Assembly: GCF_004349065.1 (NCBI RefSeq)
Contig: NZ_SMKZ01000010.1
Location: 86,326 to 150,325 of the forward strand
Length of the DNA: 64,000 nt
Direction of reading: 5' to 3'
DNA from: Jiangella asiatica
GTDB lineage: Bacteria > Actinomycetota > Actinomycetes > Jiangellales > Jiangellaceae
Shown: positions 51,395-59,814 of the stretch, one piece after another
Layout of the letters: the number at the start of each line of letters is the position of its first letter
How positions within the stretch are numbered: position 1 is the stretch's first letter
Position numbers and translations under genes: made by a program
The notes under the pieces: generated by a model
What the model saw: only the letters and a program-made list of their open reading frames with translations
The model's database searches: none
What the model was told of the DNA's origin: nothing

Positions 51395-52006
51395 GTGGCG
51401 GCCGCGGCCCTGTGCCTGCTGGTGCCGGCCTGCAGCGACGGCGATCCACCCGGCGCCGCCGGCCCGTCCGCGACCGACGTCGGGTCGCCGGCACCGCGCT
51501 CGGCACCGGAGACACCGGCACCCAACCCGACCCCCACACCCACACCCACCCAGGCGGAGCCCGACGTCGCCGACCCGGTCCGCGTCACCATCCCGGCCGT
51601 GGACATCGACGCGAACGTCCTGCCGATCGCCGTCGACGCCGGCAACGTCCTGGTGCCGCCGCCGTACGGGGACGCCGGCTGGTGGGAGGCGGGGCCGGAA
51701 CCCGGAGAGGCGGGCGCGTCCGTCATCGCGGGGCATCTGGACAACGCCGACGGGCCGGACGTGTTCTACCGGCTGGCCGAGGTCGAGGAGGGCGACGAGA
51801 TCGTGGTGACCCGCGCCGACGGCGGCGCCGGCGTGTTCCGCGTCGTCGACGTGGGCCAGTACTCGCAGGACGCGTTCCCGACCGAGAGCGTCTACGACGC
51901 CTCGGACGACCAGCCGCTGCTGCGCCTCATCACCTGCGGCGGCGAGTACGACCGCCAGCTCGGCCGCTACCGCGACAACGTTGTCGTCTTCGCCGAGCGG
52001 GCCTGA
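51395..52006 (+). CDS. Class F sortase
   Basis: A cysteine transpeptidase that joins sorted proteins to the cell wall. The catalytic core runs from VRVTIPAVDIDANVLPI with conserved His in IAGHLDN, Cys in LITCGG and Arg in GRYRDNVVV (near the C-terminus). An N-terminal Pro/Thr-rich linker (NPTPTPTPT) separates it from the membrane part. GTG 51395 gives a very short leader (AAAALCLLVPAC). The frame stays open upstream through the TTAA repeats and RRLRRR, so the true start is probably earlier and non-ATG, overlapping the end of the preceding gene. It follows the repeat protein it probably anchors. Confidence 0.85.
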   Translation: MAAAALCLLVPACSDGDPPGAAGPSATDVGSPAPRSAPETPAPNPTPTPTPTQAEPDVADPVRVTIPAVDIDANVLPIAVDAGNVLVPPPYGDAGWWEAGPEPGEAGASVIAGHLDNADGPDVFYRLAEVEEGDEIVVTRADGGAGVFRVVDVGQYSQDAFPTESVYDASDDQPLLRLITCGGEYDRQLGRYRDNVVVFAERA

Positions 52007-52012
52007 GATCGG

Positions 52013-52052
52013 GACCGCTGGCGTCCTGGCGTTGGCCGGGGCGCCAGCGGTC
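52013..52052 (+). terminator. Stem-loop terminator after the sortase gene
   Basis: GACCGCTGGCG (52013-52023) pairs perfectly with CGCCAGCGGTC (52042-52052), 7 bp past the sortase stop, with an 18-nt loop. There is no poly-T, as usual for GC-rich actinomycete terminators. Confidence 0.65.
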
Positions 52053-52117
52053 GTTCATGGACAATCCGCCTGAATCGGGCAGGATGAGCGCACCCGCTCG
52101 ATCCCCGGAGGTCGTCC

Positions 52118-55100
52118 GTGCCCAGGTCCCGCCGCGTCCGCGCCCTGTTGTCCTCGGTCCTGCTCCTCGGTGCCGGTCTCGCGACCGCGGCGGCGCCGTC
52201 GTCGGCGGCACCCTCGGCGGCGGAGCCGGACACGTTGCCAGCCTCCATCGAGGCCGCCACCAGCGAGCGGCCGGTCGCTCCCGGCGTCACCGCCGAGGAG
52301 ACCGAGACGCTGGACGACCGCGGCTGGCAGGTCACGAACGCGGTCACCATCGACACCGCCCAGGGCGCCGAGCTCGGCTATCTGTCCCACGGGAGCCTCA
52401 CCGACATCGGCCCGATCACCGAGCCGGGGCAGGCGGCCGGCGCGGTCGCCGTCGTCAACGGGGACTTCTACGACATCAACAACTCCGGCGCCCCGATCGG
52501 CCCGGTGATCACCGGCGGCGAGCTGCTGAAATCGCCGTCCGGCGGGCAGACTCGGGTCGTCGCGTTCGACGCCGACGGCGCCGGCCGCGTCACCACGATC
52601 GAGTTCGCCGGCACCGTCGGCTTGCCCGCCGGCGATCGCGCGCTGGACCGGCTGAACAGTTCGGACCTGCCGGCGAACGGGATCGGCGCCTACGACGAAC
52701 ACTGGGGCGACTACCCGCGCACGCGTGCGGTCCAGAACGCCACGAACGTCACGGAGGTCCTGGTGGCCGACGGCGTCGTCACCGAGGTCCGCGAAGCGCC
52801 CGGCGCCGAGGCACTGGGGGCGGGCACCGTCGCGCTGGTCGGGCGGGAGCAGGCCGCCGACGTGCTCGCTACGCTGCGTCCGGGCGACGCCGTCGCCGTC
52901 GACTGGCAGGCGCGCGCCGCCGACGGCCGGCCCGTCGACGTCGCGATCGGCGCGCACGCGCTGCTCGTCCAGGACGGTGTGCCGCAACCCGTCGACGACG
53001 CCACGTATGCCGCCCGCACCGCGATCGGGTTCTCCGCGGACGGCACCGAGATCACCATCCTCTCCGCCGACGGCGACAACTACAGCCACAGCCGCGGCGC
53101 CACGCTGGCCGAGATGGGCCGGCTGATGGCCGGCCGCGGCGTGCACACCGCGGTCGAAATCGACGGCGGCGGGTCGTCCACCATGGCCACCCGGCTGCCC
53201 GGCACCAGCGCGCTGCGGGTCGACAACGCCCTCAGCGACGGCGAGCTGCGCAGCGTCCCGAACGGCCTGGGCGTCTTCGTGCCGTCGCCGAGCGAAGACA
53301 CCGCCGGGCTCTGGACCCGGCCGGCACTCGCGCCCGACGACGCGCCCAGCGACGCGCCGGCCGGGGGCGGCCGCCCGGACCTGGCGTTCGCCGGGCTCGC
53401 CCGTACGGTCGCCGCGACGCCGCACGACGAGACCTACGGACCGGTCAGCGACGAGCCGAGCATCACCTGGTCGGCCAGCGGTGCCACGGTCGACCCGGCC
53501 GGCGCCACCGCCACCGTCGTCTCGACCGAGCCGGGCACCGTCACGGTCACCGCGGCCGCCGGGCCGGCCCGGTCCGAGACCGCGCTCGAGGTGCTCACCG
53601 CGCCCGTCCGGCTGCAGCCCACCGAACGGTCGGTAAACGTCCCGTCACTGACGGCCACCGGCTCGTTCGGCCTGCTCGGTTACGATGCGCACGGCAGCAG
53701 CGCGCCGATCGAGCCCGGCGACGTCGAGCTCGACTACGACGAGTCGCTGTTCACCGTCACCGCCGACGGCGTCCGCGGCTTCACCGTGATGCCGGTGCGC
53801 GACGGCGTCGCCGGACTGGTGACGGTGCGGGTCGGCGACCTGGAGACGTCGGTCGGCGTCAGCATCGGCGTCGTCACGCACGTGCTGGACACCTTCGACG
53901 ACGCCGACGGCTGGCGCGCCACGGCCACCCGGGCGACCGCCCAGATCGCGCCGACGCCCGACGGCGAGGACGGCGCGGGACTGCGGCTGTCCTACGACTT
54001 CACCCAGGCGACCGCGACCAGGCTGGCCGTCGCCCAGCTCGACCAGCCGCTCGGGGTCGAGGGCCAGTCCCGCTCGTTCGGGGTGTCGATCTACGGCAGC
54101 GGCAAGGGCGAGTGGACCGCGTTCACGTTCGTCGACGCCAACGGCACCACGCTGCCCGCGGTCTACGGGCCGTACATCACGTGGGAGGGCTGGCGCACCG
54201 TCGAGCTGGCGGTGCCCGAGGGCTACCCGCAGGAGCTGTCGTTCCGGCGGCTCACCATCATCGAGACCAAGGCGGCCGCCCAGTACACCGGCGACGTGCG
54301 GATCGACAACCTTTACGTCAAGGCGGCGCCGTCGGTCGAGGTGCCGGCCGACCCGCCGGCCCAGGACCCAATCGTCGCGCAGGACCTGTCCCGCGCCGAC
54401 GCCGACTGGCGCTTCGCCGTGTTCAGCGACGCGCAATTCGTCGCGCGCGACCCCGACTCACCGCTGGTGGAGGGCGCGCGCCGGACGCTGCGGGAGATCC
54501 GGGCCGCCGACCCGAACTTCTTCGTCATCGCCGGCGACCTGGTCGACGAGGCGTCCGAGGCGGACTTCGAGCTGGCCCGGCGCGTCCTGGAGGAGGAGAT
54601 CGGCGACGCGGTCCCGTACGTCTATGTGCCCGGCAACCATGAGGTGATGGGCGCGGACATCGCCAACTTCGAGCGGTACTTCGGCCAGACGCACCGCGTC
54701 TTCGACCACGAGGGCACCCGGTTCGTCACGCTCGACACCTCGCTGGGCACCCTCCGGGGCGGCGGGTTCGAGCAGCTCGCGATGCTACGCCAGGCCCTCG
54801 ACGACGCCGCCGACGATCCCGCCGTGAACTCCGTCGTCGTCATCCAGCACCACCCGCCGCGCGACCCGACACCGTCGAAGAACAGCCAGCTGGCCGACCG
54901 GCACGAGGCGGCGCTGCTGGAGCGGTGGCTGGCCGACTTCCAGCACGACACCGGCAAGGGCGCGCTGTTCGCCGGCGGGCACGTCGGGTTGTTCCACGCC
55001 TCCTCAGTCGGGGCCGTGCCCTACGTGATCAACGGCAACTCCGCGAAGTCGCCGTCGGTCGGGCCGGCCGAGGGCGGCTTCACCGGCTGGACCTTGTTCG

Positions 55101-55489
55101 GCGTCGACCCGGTGACGGCGCAGGAGCAGGAGGCGGCCCGGACCTCGCCGTACGCCGGCGGCCCGGAGTGGGTGACCGCGCAGTTCCGCCCGCACGTCGA
55201 CTCGCTGACGGTGGACGCGCCGGCCACGCTCGCGGTCGGCGACACCGCGGCGCTGACGGCGACGGTGGTGCAGGGCGCGCGGTCGGTCCCCGTGGCGTAC
55301 CCCGTCAGCTCGCGGTGGGTGCCCAGCGCCGCCGTCCACGTCGGACCCGTCGACGAGGCCGGCGTCCGCCACGTCGCCAGCTTCGACCCGGCGACGCGCG
55401 AGCTGACCGCGCTGCGCCCCGGCGTCGTCACCGTCGAGGTGAGCGTCGGTGACCGGACGGAGGTCGTGCGGGTCCGCCTCACCCCCTGA
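52118..55489 (+). CDS. Secreted phosphodiester glycosidase (NAGPA) fused to a metallophosphoesterase
   Basis: 1123 residues. Signal peptide 1-30. An NAGPA-type phosphodiester alpha-GlcNAcase domain (about 95-395) shows AVAVVNGDFYDINNSGAPIG and AVEIDGGGSSTMATRLPG, the residues of the family active site. A beta/jelly-roll part (about 440-745) follows, then a calcineurin-like phosphoesterase domain (about 765-980). Its metal motifs are IAGDLVDE, VPGNHEVM, IQHHPP and GGHVG. The first motif is FSDAQF, with Gln where the usual DxH has His. A C-terminal Ig-like domain ends the chain. GTG 52118 follows CGGAGG. Predicted to cleave sugar-phosphate-sugar or wall phosphodiesters outside the cell. It ends 11 bp inside the convergent TetR gene. 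Confidence 0.88.
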   Translation: MPRSRRVRALLSSVLLLGAGLATAAAPSSAAPSAAEPDTLPASIEAATSERPVAPGVTAEETETLDDRGWQVTNAVTIDTAQGAELGYLSHGSLTDIGPITEPGQAAGAVAVVNGDFYDINNSGAPIGPVITGGELLKSPSGGQTRVVAFDADGAGRVTTIEFAGTVGLPAGDRALDRLNSSDLPANGIGAYDEHWGDYPRTRAVQNATNVTEVLVADGVVTEVREAPGAEALGAGTVALVGREQAADVLATLRPGDAVAVDWQARAADGRPVDVAIGAHALLVQDGVPQPVDDATYAARTAIGFSADGTEITILSADGDNYSHSRGATLAEMGRLMAGRGVHTAVEIDGGGSSTMATRLPGTSALRVDNALSDGELRSVPNGLGVFVPSPSEDTAGLWTRPALAPDDAPSDAPAGGGRPDLAFAGLARTVAATPHDETYGPVSDEPSITWSASGATVDPAGATATVVSTEPGTVTVTAAAGPARSETALEVLTAPVRLQPTERSVNVPSLTATGSFGLLGYDAHGSSAPIEPGDVELDYDESLFTVTADGVRGFTVMPVRDGVAGLVTVRVGDLETSVGVSIGVVTHVLDTFDDADGWRATATRATAQIAPTPDGEDGAGLRLSYDFTQATATRLAVAQLDQPLGVEGQSRSFGVSIYGSGKGEWTAFTFVDANGTTLPAVYGPYITWEGWRTVELAVPEGYPQELSFRRLTIIETKAAAQYTGDVRIDNLYVKAAPSVEVPADPPAQDPIVAQDLSRADADWRFAVFSDAQFVARDPDSPLVEGARRTLREIRAADPNFFVIAGDLVDEASEADFELARRVLEEEIGDAVPYVYVPGNHEVMGADIANFERYFGQTHRVFDHEGTRFVTLDTSLGTLRGGGFEQLAMLRQALDDAADDPAVNSVVVIQHHPPRDPTPSKNSQLADRHEAALLERWLADFQHDTGKGALFAGGHVGLFHASSVGAVPYVINGNSAKSPSVGPAEGGFTGWTLFGVDPVTAQEQEAARTSPYAGGPEWVTAQFRPHVDSLTVDAPATLAVGDTAALTATVVQGARSVPVAYPVSSRWVPSAAVHVGPVDEAGVRHVASFDPATRELTALRPGVVTVEVSVGDRTEVVRVRLTP

Positions 55490-56081
55490 CAGACCTTGAC
55501 CCAGCCGACGCGCTGGCCGGTGCCATCTCGTAGAGCGCGATGAACTGCTCCATCGCGGTGTCGACGCCGGCACGGTCGCCGGTGGCGAGCAGGTCGAGCA
55601 GCAGCCCGCGAGCCACGGCCACACCGAGGCGGGCCCGCGTCCGGGCATCGGCGGGCGCGGCACCGGCGCGGCGCAGCGGCTGGGCCAGCGCGTCGACCCA
55701 CGCGTCGACGACGCCGTCGAGCAGCGGCAGTGCACCCGGGTCACCCTGCAGCGCCCGCCCGTAGAGCTCGAAGAACAGCCGCTCGTTCGGCCGCATCGCG
55801 GGATCGGCGAGACGCGCCCAGAACTGCCTGGCCACATCGGAGAAGCCGTCCGTCGCGGCGGCGTCGAGCTCGGCCAGCAGGTCACGCTGGCGCTGCTCCA
55901 TGGCCCGGGCGACCTCGACGAGCAGGCCCTCCTTCGAGCCGAAGTGGTAGATCAGCATGCGGTGGCTGGTGCCCAGCGCGGTCGCGAACTGCCGCAGGCT
56001 GCGCTCGCCCACGCCGTGTTCGGCGACGTACTCCACGGCCGCGCGCACCAGCCGCTCCCGTGCCGGACCCGCCTGCGTCAT
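55479..56081 (-). CDS. TetR-family repressor
   Basis: A 200-residue repressor. The N-terminal TetR helix-turn-helix is at about 8-55 (RLVRAAVEYVAEHGVGERSLRQFATALGTSHRMLIYHFGSKEGLL). A helical ligand-binding C-terminal domain follows. ATG 56081 is preferred; an in-frame start 51 bases earlier would extend it across the operator. It overlaps the end of the phosphodiesterase gene by 11 bp on the opposite strand, and is divergent from an SRPBCC gene that shares its operator. Confidence 0.92.
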   Translation of the reverse strand: MTQAGPARERLVRAAVEYVAEHGVGERSLRQFATALGTSHRMLIYHFGSKEGLLVEVARAMEQRQRDLLAELDAAATDGFSDVARQFWARLADPAMRPNERLFFELYGRALQGDPGALPLLDGVVDAWVDALAQPLRRAGAAPADARTRARLGVAVARGLLLDLLATGDRAGVDTAMEQFIALYEMAPASASAGSRSVRG

Positions 56082-56096
56082 GACCCGGATCCTACC

Positions 56097-56112
56097 TGTA
56101 CCATTTGGTACA
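56097..56112. promoter_or_regulatory. TetR operator between divergent genes
   Basis: TGTACC-ATTT-GGTACA is a perfect 6-bp-arm palindrome 16 bp upstream of the TetR start and 20 bp before the SRPBCC start. Its place between two divergent start codons and its symmetry make it the most convincing operator in the window. It would give autoregulation and repression of the SRPBCC gene together. Confidence 0.8.
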
Positions 56113-56132
56113 CACGCTTCTGGAGGTTGCAC

Positions 56133-56582
56133 ATGGGTATGCAGCGCATCGACGTCTCCACCACCACGACGGCGCCGGCCGCGGCCGTGTACGCCCTGCT
56201 CCGCGATGGTGCGAGCTGGCCGGACTGGTCGCCCATCGGGTCGTTCGAGCTGGAGTCCCCCGGCGGCGACGGCGGCGAGAGCGTCGGCGCCGTCCGGGTC
56301 TTCCGCACCGGACGGATCACCAGCCGGGAACGCATCGTTGAGCTGGTGCCGGAGCGGCGCCTCAGCTATGTCCTCCTGTCAGGACTGGCCATCAAGGACT
56401 ACCGGGCCGACATCGACCTCACCGAAGGCCCCGGCGGCACCACCGTGCGCTGGAGCTCGTCGTTCCGGGCCAAGGTCCCCGGCACCGGCTGGCTCTACCG
56501 GCGCACGCTCAGCGACTTCATCCGCAAGTGCGTCGACGGCGTCGCGGCCAAGGCCGCCGCTTCGGCCGAGCCGCGGAGCTGA
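56133..56582 (+). CDS. SRPBCC family protein (polyketide cyclase/dehydratase-like)
   Basis: A 149-residue START-like protein (TTTAPAAAVYALLRDGASWPDWSPIGSFELES, TGRITSRERIVELVPERRLSYVLLSG, YRADIDLTEGPGGTTVRWS). ATG 56133 follows GGAGG; ATG 56139 is possible. The likely ligand is also the effector of the TetR repressor it faces (inference). Target of the palindromic operator upstream. Confidence 0.87.
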   Translation: MGMQRIDVSTTTTAPAAAVYALLRDGASWPDWSPIGSFELESPGGDGGESVGAVRVFRTGRITSRERIVELVPERRLSYVLLSGLAIKDYRADIDLTEGPGGTTVRWSSSFRAKVPGTGWLYRRTLSDFIRKCVDGVAAKAAASAEPRS

Positions 56583-56614
56583 CGACGGGGTAGGTCGCGG
56601 CCGCGGCCGCCGGG

Positions 56615-57088
56615 TCATTCCACCTCGTTGCGGACCAGTGCGACGGCGGCGTCGACCCGCACGCGGGTGGCCGGGTCGTCGAGGTCGATGCCGGGGTCCA
56701 GCGCGGCGGACCAGACGATCTCGTCGCTCGCCGTGCGCCGGCCGGTCACCCGCACGCCGCGCCGGCCGTTCACCGCGACGTGCCGGCTGATGAGGACGCT
56801 GGCGGTGACCTGCTCACGCACGACGTCGACCAGCCGGCCGGGCTGGTCAAGCGCGACGCGGTGCCGGCGCTGCCGCCCGGTCGGCTCGGGCACCTCGGTG
56901 AGGGCGAGCAGCTCGGCCTCGCCGTCCCAGGAGGCGGTGTCGACGCGGCTCCACTCGATCGCGGTGTCGCGCAGCATCAGTCGGTGGGTGGTGGCGACGA
57001 CCTCGCCGTCCGGCCCGGTGGCCGCGGCGAGTACCCGCTCGCCGGGCACCATGCCGTCGATCGGAGGGTTTCGCCGCCGCAGCCTCAT
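56615..57088 (-). CDS. Conserved hypothetical actinobacterial protein
   Basis: 157 residues, mostly beta-strand, with a repeated Trp-Asp pattern (ATTHRLMLRD, EWSRVDTASWDGEAELL, RHVAVNGRRGVRVTGRR, IVWSAALDPGIDLDD). It resembles small PH-like/bPH proteins that accompany sigma factors, but no family motif is certain. ATG 57088 is used; GTG 57094 is an alternative. It lies 51 bp after the end of the sigma factor gene on the same strand. Confidence 0.7.
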   Translation of the reverse strand: MRLRRRNPPIDGMVPGERVLAAATGPDGEVVATTHRLMLRDTAIEWSRVDTASWDGEAELLALTEVPEPTGRQRRHRVALDQPGRLVDVVREQVTASVLISRHVAVNGRRGVRVTGRRTASDEIVWSAALDPGIDLDDPATRVRVDAAVALVRNEVE

Positions 57089-57139
57089 GGGCACCAGCGT
57101 AACCAGTGCCCGTCGCCGCGCCCGGCGGCAGCCGACCGC

Positions 57140-58270
57140 TCAGCCGAGGTAGTCGCGCAGTTCGCTGGCCCACTCGTTGCGACGCAGCTTGGTGAGGGTG
57201 CGGTGCTCGATCTGGCGGACCCGCTCGCGGGTGACGCCGAACTCCCGGCCCACCTCCTCCAGCGTGCGGGTGCGCCCGTCGTGCAGGCCGTACCGGAGGC
57301 GGACGACGGCCCGCTCGCGCTCGCTCAGCCCGTCGAGCACCTGCTCGACCTGGTCGCGCAGCATCAGTTGGGCGACCAGCTCCTCCGGGCTGAGCGCGTC
57401 GGTGTCCTCGACGAAGTCGCCGAACGTGTTGTCAGCGGACTCGCCGACCGGCGACTGCAGGCTCACCGGCTCCTCGGCATAGGTGAGCAGCTCGACGACG
57501 CGGTCCACCGGCAGCGACGCGGCGGCCGCCAGCTCCTGCACCGTCGGGTCGCGCGCCTCGGACTGCGCGATGGCCCGCAGCACTCGCAGCACCCGGTTGA
57601 GCTCGTCGACCACGTGCACGGGCAGCCGGATGGTGCGGCTCTGCTCGGCCAGCGCGCGGCTGATGGCCTGCCGGATCCACCAGGTCGCGTAAGTGGAGAA
57701 CTTGAAGCCGCGCGCGTGGTCGAACCGCTCGACGGCCCGGATCAGCCCGACGTTCCCCTCCTGGATGAGGTCGAGCAGCGGCAGGCCCCGCCTCGTGTAA
57801 CGGCGAGCGATCGACACCACCAGCCGCAGGTTCGCCTCGACCAGGCTCGCCTTGGCCTGCCGGCCCAGCCGCGCGACCTCGCGAAGGTACTCGTCGTCGG
57901 GGCTCGGCGCGGTGCTTGCGGTCAGCCGCTCCTCGGCGAGCACGCCGGCCTCGATGGCGCGGGCCAGCCGTACCTCCTCGGTCGCGGTGAGCAGCGGAAT
58001 GCGGCCGATCTCGCGAAGGTAGTGGCGCGTGAGGTCGGTGCCGCCGCCGACGTCATCGGCGCGGGGATGTGCCGGGCCGGTGGACGCGCGACCGGTGGAG
58101 GCAGGGCTGGCAGGTGGCGGGCCGCCGACCGGGACCGCACCGCTCACGGGCACAGGATCGCCCGCCGTCGACGTCTCGGCCGGGTCGTCGTCGGGCCGCC
58201 CACGTTGGGACGGCAGCGCGCGACCCTCCACCCTCGATCGGACCACCGGCACCACCTCGGCTCGCAACAA
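57140..58270 (-). CDS. Group 2 RNA polymerase sigma-70 factor (SigB/HrdD-like)
   Basis: A 376-residue sigma factor. After a Pro/Ala-rich N-terminal leader, region 1.2 is [24 protein letters not shown]. Region 2 is [27 protein letters not shown], then [22 protein letters not shown], with the core-binding and -10-reading residues. Region 3 is [17 protein letters not shown]. Region 4 is [31 protein letters not shown], which reads the -35 box. Region 1.1 is lacking, so this is a non-essential group 2 factor. TTG 58270 is used with AAGG upstream; GTG codons 5-6 residues in are alternatives. Confidence 0.93.
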   Translation of the reverse strand: MLRAEVVPVVRSRVEGRALPSQRGRPDDDPAETSTAGDPVPVSGAVPVGGPPPASPASTGRASTGPAHPRADDVGGGTDLTRHYLREIGRIPLLTATEEVRLARAIEAGVLAEERLTASTAPSPDDEYLREVARLGRQAKASLVEANLRLVVSIARRYTRRGLPLLDLIQEGNVGLIRAVERFDHARGFKFSTYATWWIRQAISRALAEQSRTIRLPVHVVDELNRVLRVLRAIAQSEARDPTVQELAAAASLPVDRVVELLTYAEEPVSLQSPVGESADNTFGDFVEDTDALSPEELVAQLMLRDQVEQVLDGLSERERAVVRLRYGLHDGRTRTLEEVGREFGVTRERVRQIEHRTLTKLRRNEWASELRDYLG

Positions 58271-58419
58271 GTGTGCCTTGCCGGGGCCGCAATGATCTAC
58301 CCCTTCCGGGTTTCCAGATGATCAACAGATGTCTTGTGGGGTGGCTTTGCACCGGCGAGCTCGCAGGGACTGTCCGCGGACCTCAGCCGTAGCCGGAAGG
58401 CGACGGCCCGCGACCGCCG

Positions 58420-58611
58420 TCAGCGCACCCGCAGGCGGCTCAGGTACTGGTACCCGGCCTCCGCGGTCCGCAGCGGCGTGACGTCCGGGGTGTCGTTCTC
58501 CACGATGTACTCCAGCACCCGGTGCGCCCGGAAGATGCGCGGGAAGTCCCGCAACTGCGCGGCGGTGCGGCCGAAGAAGCCCAGCGCCTGCTCGACGAAT
58601 CCGATGATCAT
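58420..58611 (-). pseudogene. Truncated open frame of unknown origin starting inside an inverted repeat
   Basis: A 63-codon reading frame (MIIGFVEQALGFFGRTAAQL, then RDFPRIFRAHRVLEYIVEND and a basic end SRLRVR) looks like the real C-terminal end of a longer protein: conserved-looking helices and an ordinary codon bias. Its first codons come from the left arm of the 58604-58655 repeat and it has no ribosome binding site. The upstream part is missing. The product family is not recognised. Confidence 0.5.
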
Positions 58612-58655
58612 CAACGGTTGGCGACGGTATGACGTCGCCAACCGTTGATGATCAT
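58604..58655. repeat. 23-bp perfect inverted repeat with GATGATCAT core
   Basis: The arms 58604-58626 and 58633-58655 are perfectly complementary over 23 bp, with only a 6-nt loop. The right arm ends CGTTGATGATCAT, and with the following GGG matches the core of the repeat at 23142-23201 for 16 bases. The sugar phosphate isomerase stop codon follows 6 bp later (58661). A strong cruciform or RNA hairpin; terminator-like, but the shared core suggests a dispersed element. Confidence 0.82.
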
Positions 58656-58660
58656 GGGGA

Positions 58661-59665
58661 TCACTGGGTGCTGAACGCCGCGTCGAACGCGGCCGCCGGC
58701 GGGTCGAACAGCTTGGACCGGACGTACTCCAGCGCCTCGGGGGCGCCACGCAGCCGGTCCATGCCGGCGTCCTCCCACTCGATCGAGATCGGGCCCTCGT
58801 AGCCGATGGCGCTGAGCATCCGGAACGACGCCTCCCACGGCACGTCGCCGTGCCCGGTGGAGACGAAGTCCCAGCCGCGCCGTGGGTCGGCCCACGGCAG
58901 GTGCGAGCTGAGCCGGCCGTTTCGCCCGTTGCCGAGCTGCTTCTTCGTGTCCTTGCAGTCCACGTGGTAGATGCGGTCGCGGAAGTCCCAGATGAACGCG
59001 ACGGGGTCGAGATCCTGCCACACCATGTGGCTGGGGTCCCAGTTCAGCCCGAACGCCTCGCGGTGCCCAATGGCCTCGAGCGTCCGCACCGTCGTCCAGT
59101 AGTCGTAGGCGATCTCCGAGGGGTGCACCTCGTGCGCGAACCGCACGCCGACCTCGTCGAACACGTCGAGGATCGGGTTCCACCGGTCGGCGAAGTCGCG
59201 GTAGCCGGCCTCGATCATGTCCTCGGAGACCGGCGGGAACATCACGACGTACTTCCAGATCGCCGAGCCGGTGAAGCCGACGACGGTGTCCACGCCCAGC
59301 CGCGCGGCCGCCCTGGCCGTCATCTTCATCTCCTCGGCCGCACGCTGGCGCACGCCTTCGGGGTCGCCGTCGCCCCAGATGCGGTCCGGCAGCATCCCGC
59401 GGTGCCGCTGGTCGATCGGGTCGTCGCAGACCGCCTGGCCCTTGAGGTGGTTGGAGATGGCCCACACCTTCAGGCCGTTCTGCTCCAGGATGTCCAGCCG
59501 CGACTTGACGTACGCGTCGTCCTCCGCCGCCCGCCAGACGTCCAGGTGGCCACCCCAGCAGGCGATCTCGAGGCCGTCATAGCCCCACTCGCCGGCCAGC
59601 CGCGCCACCTCCTCGAACGGCAGGTCGGCCCACTGCCCGGTGAACAAGGTGATCGGTCGTGCCAT
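58661..59665 (-). CDS. Sugar phosphate isomerase/epimerase (xylose isomerase-like TIM barrel)
   Basis: A 334-residue TIM barrel of the AP endonuclease 2 superfamily. It has the segments [57 protein letters not shown] and [10 protein letters not shown], whose Glu/Asp/His residues bind the metal. Relatives isomerise or epimerise sugar-derived compounds. It is the last gene of the ebo-like cluster, separated from EboF by a 134 bp gap with a long inverted repeat. It may be an associated enzyme of the same metabolite or a separate sugar gene. Confidence 0.9.
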   Translation of the reverse strand: MARPITLFTGQWADLPFEEVARLAGEWGYDGLEIACWGGHLDVWRAAEDDAYVKSRLDILEQNGLKVWAISNHLKGQAVCDDPIDQRHRGMLPDRIWGDGDPEGVRQRAAEEMKMTARAAARLGVDTVVGFTGSAIWKYVVMFPPVSEDMIEAGYRDFADRWNPILDVFDEVGVRFAHEVHPSEIAYDYWTTVRTLEAIGHREAFGLNWDPSHMVWQDLDPVAFIWDFRDRIYHVDCKDTKKQLGNGRNGRLSSHLPWADPRRGWDFVSTGHGDVPWEASFRMLSAIGYEGPISIEWEDAGMDRLRGAPEALEYVRSKLFDPPAAAFDAAFSTQ

Positions 59666-59721
59666 GTGTCGTCTCCTTCAGTGGTTCGTCGGTTCTGTGG
59701 TCGTCCTGTCTGTGGGTCGGT

Positions 59722-59814
59722 GGGGGTGTGGGGTGATGCCGGCCCCGCCCGCGGGGGCTTGTTCCTCACCCCCGATGCCCGACCGAACCCTGGCCGGCAT
59801 CACCCCACACCCCC
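59722..59814. repeat. 23-bp perfect inverted repeat between EboF and the isomerase
   Basis: The arms 59722-59744 and 59792-59814 match perfectly over 23 bp, with a 47-nt loop that is itself GC-rich. The right arm contains the EboF stop codon (59800-59802) and encodes its final Gly-Gly-Val-Gly. The sequence differs from the GATGATCAT repeats. It could form a strong mRNA 3' hairpin and lower expression of the isomerase gene. Confidence 0.8.
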
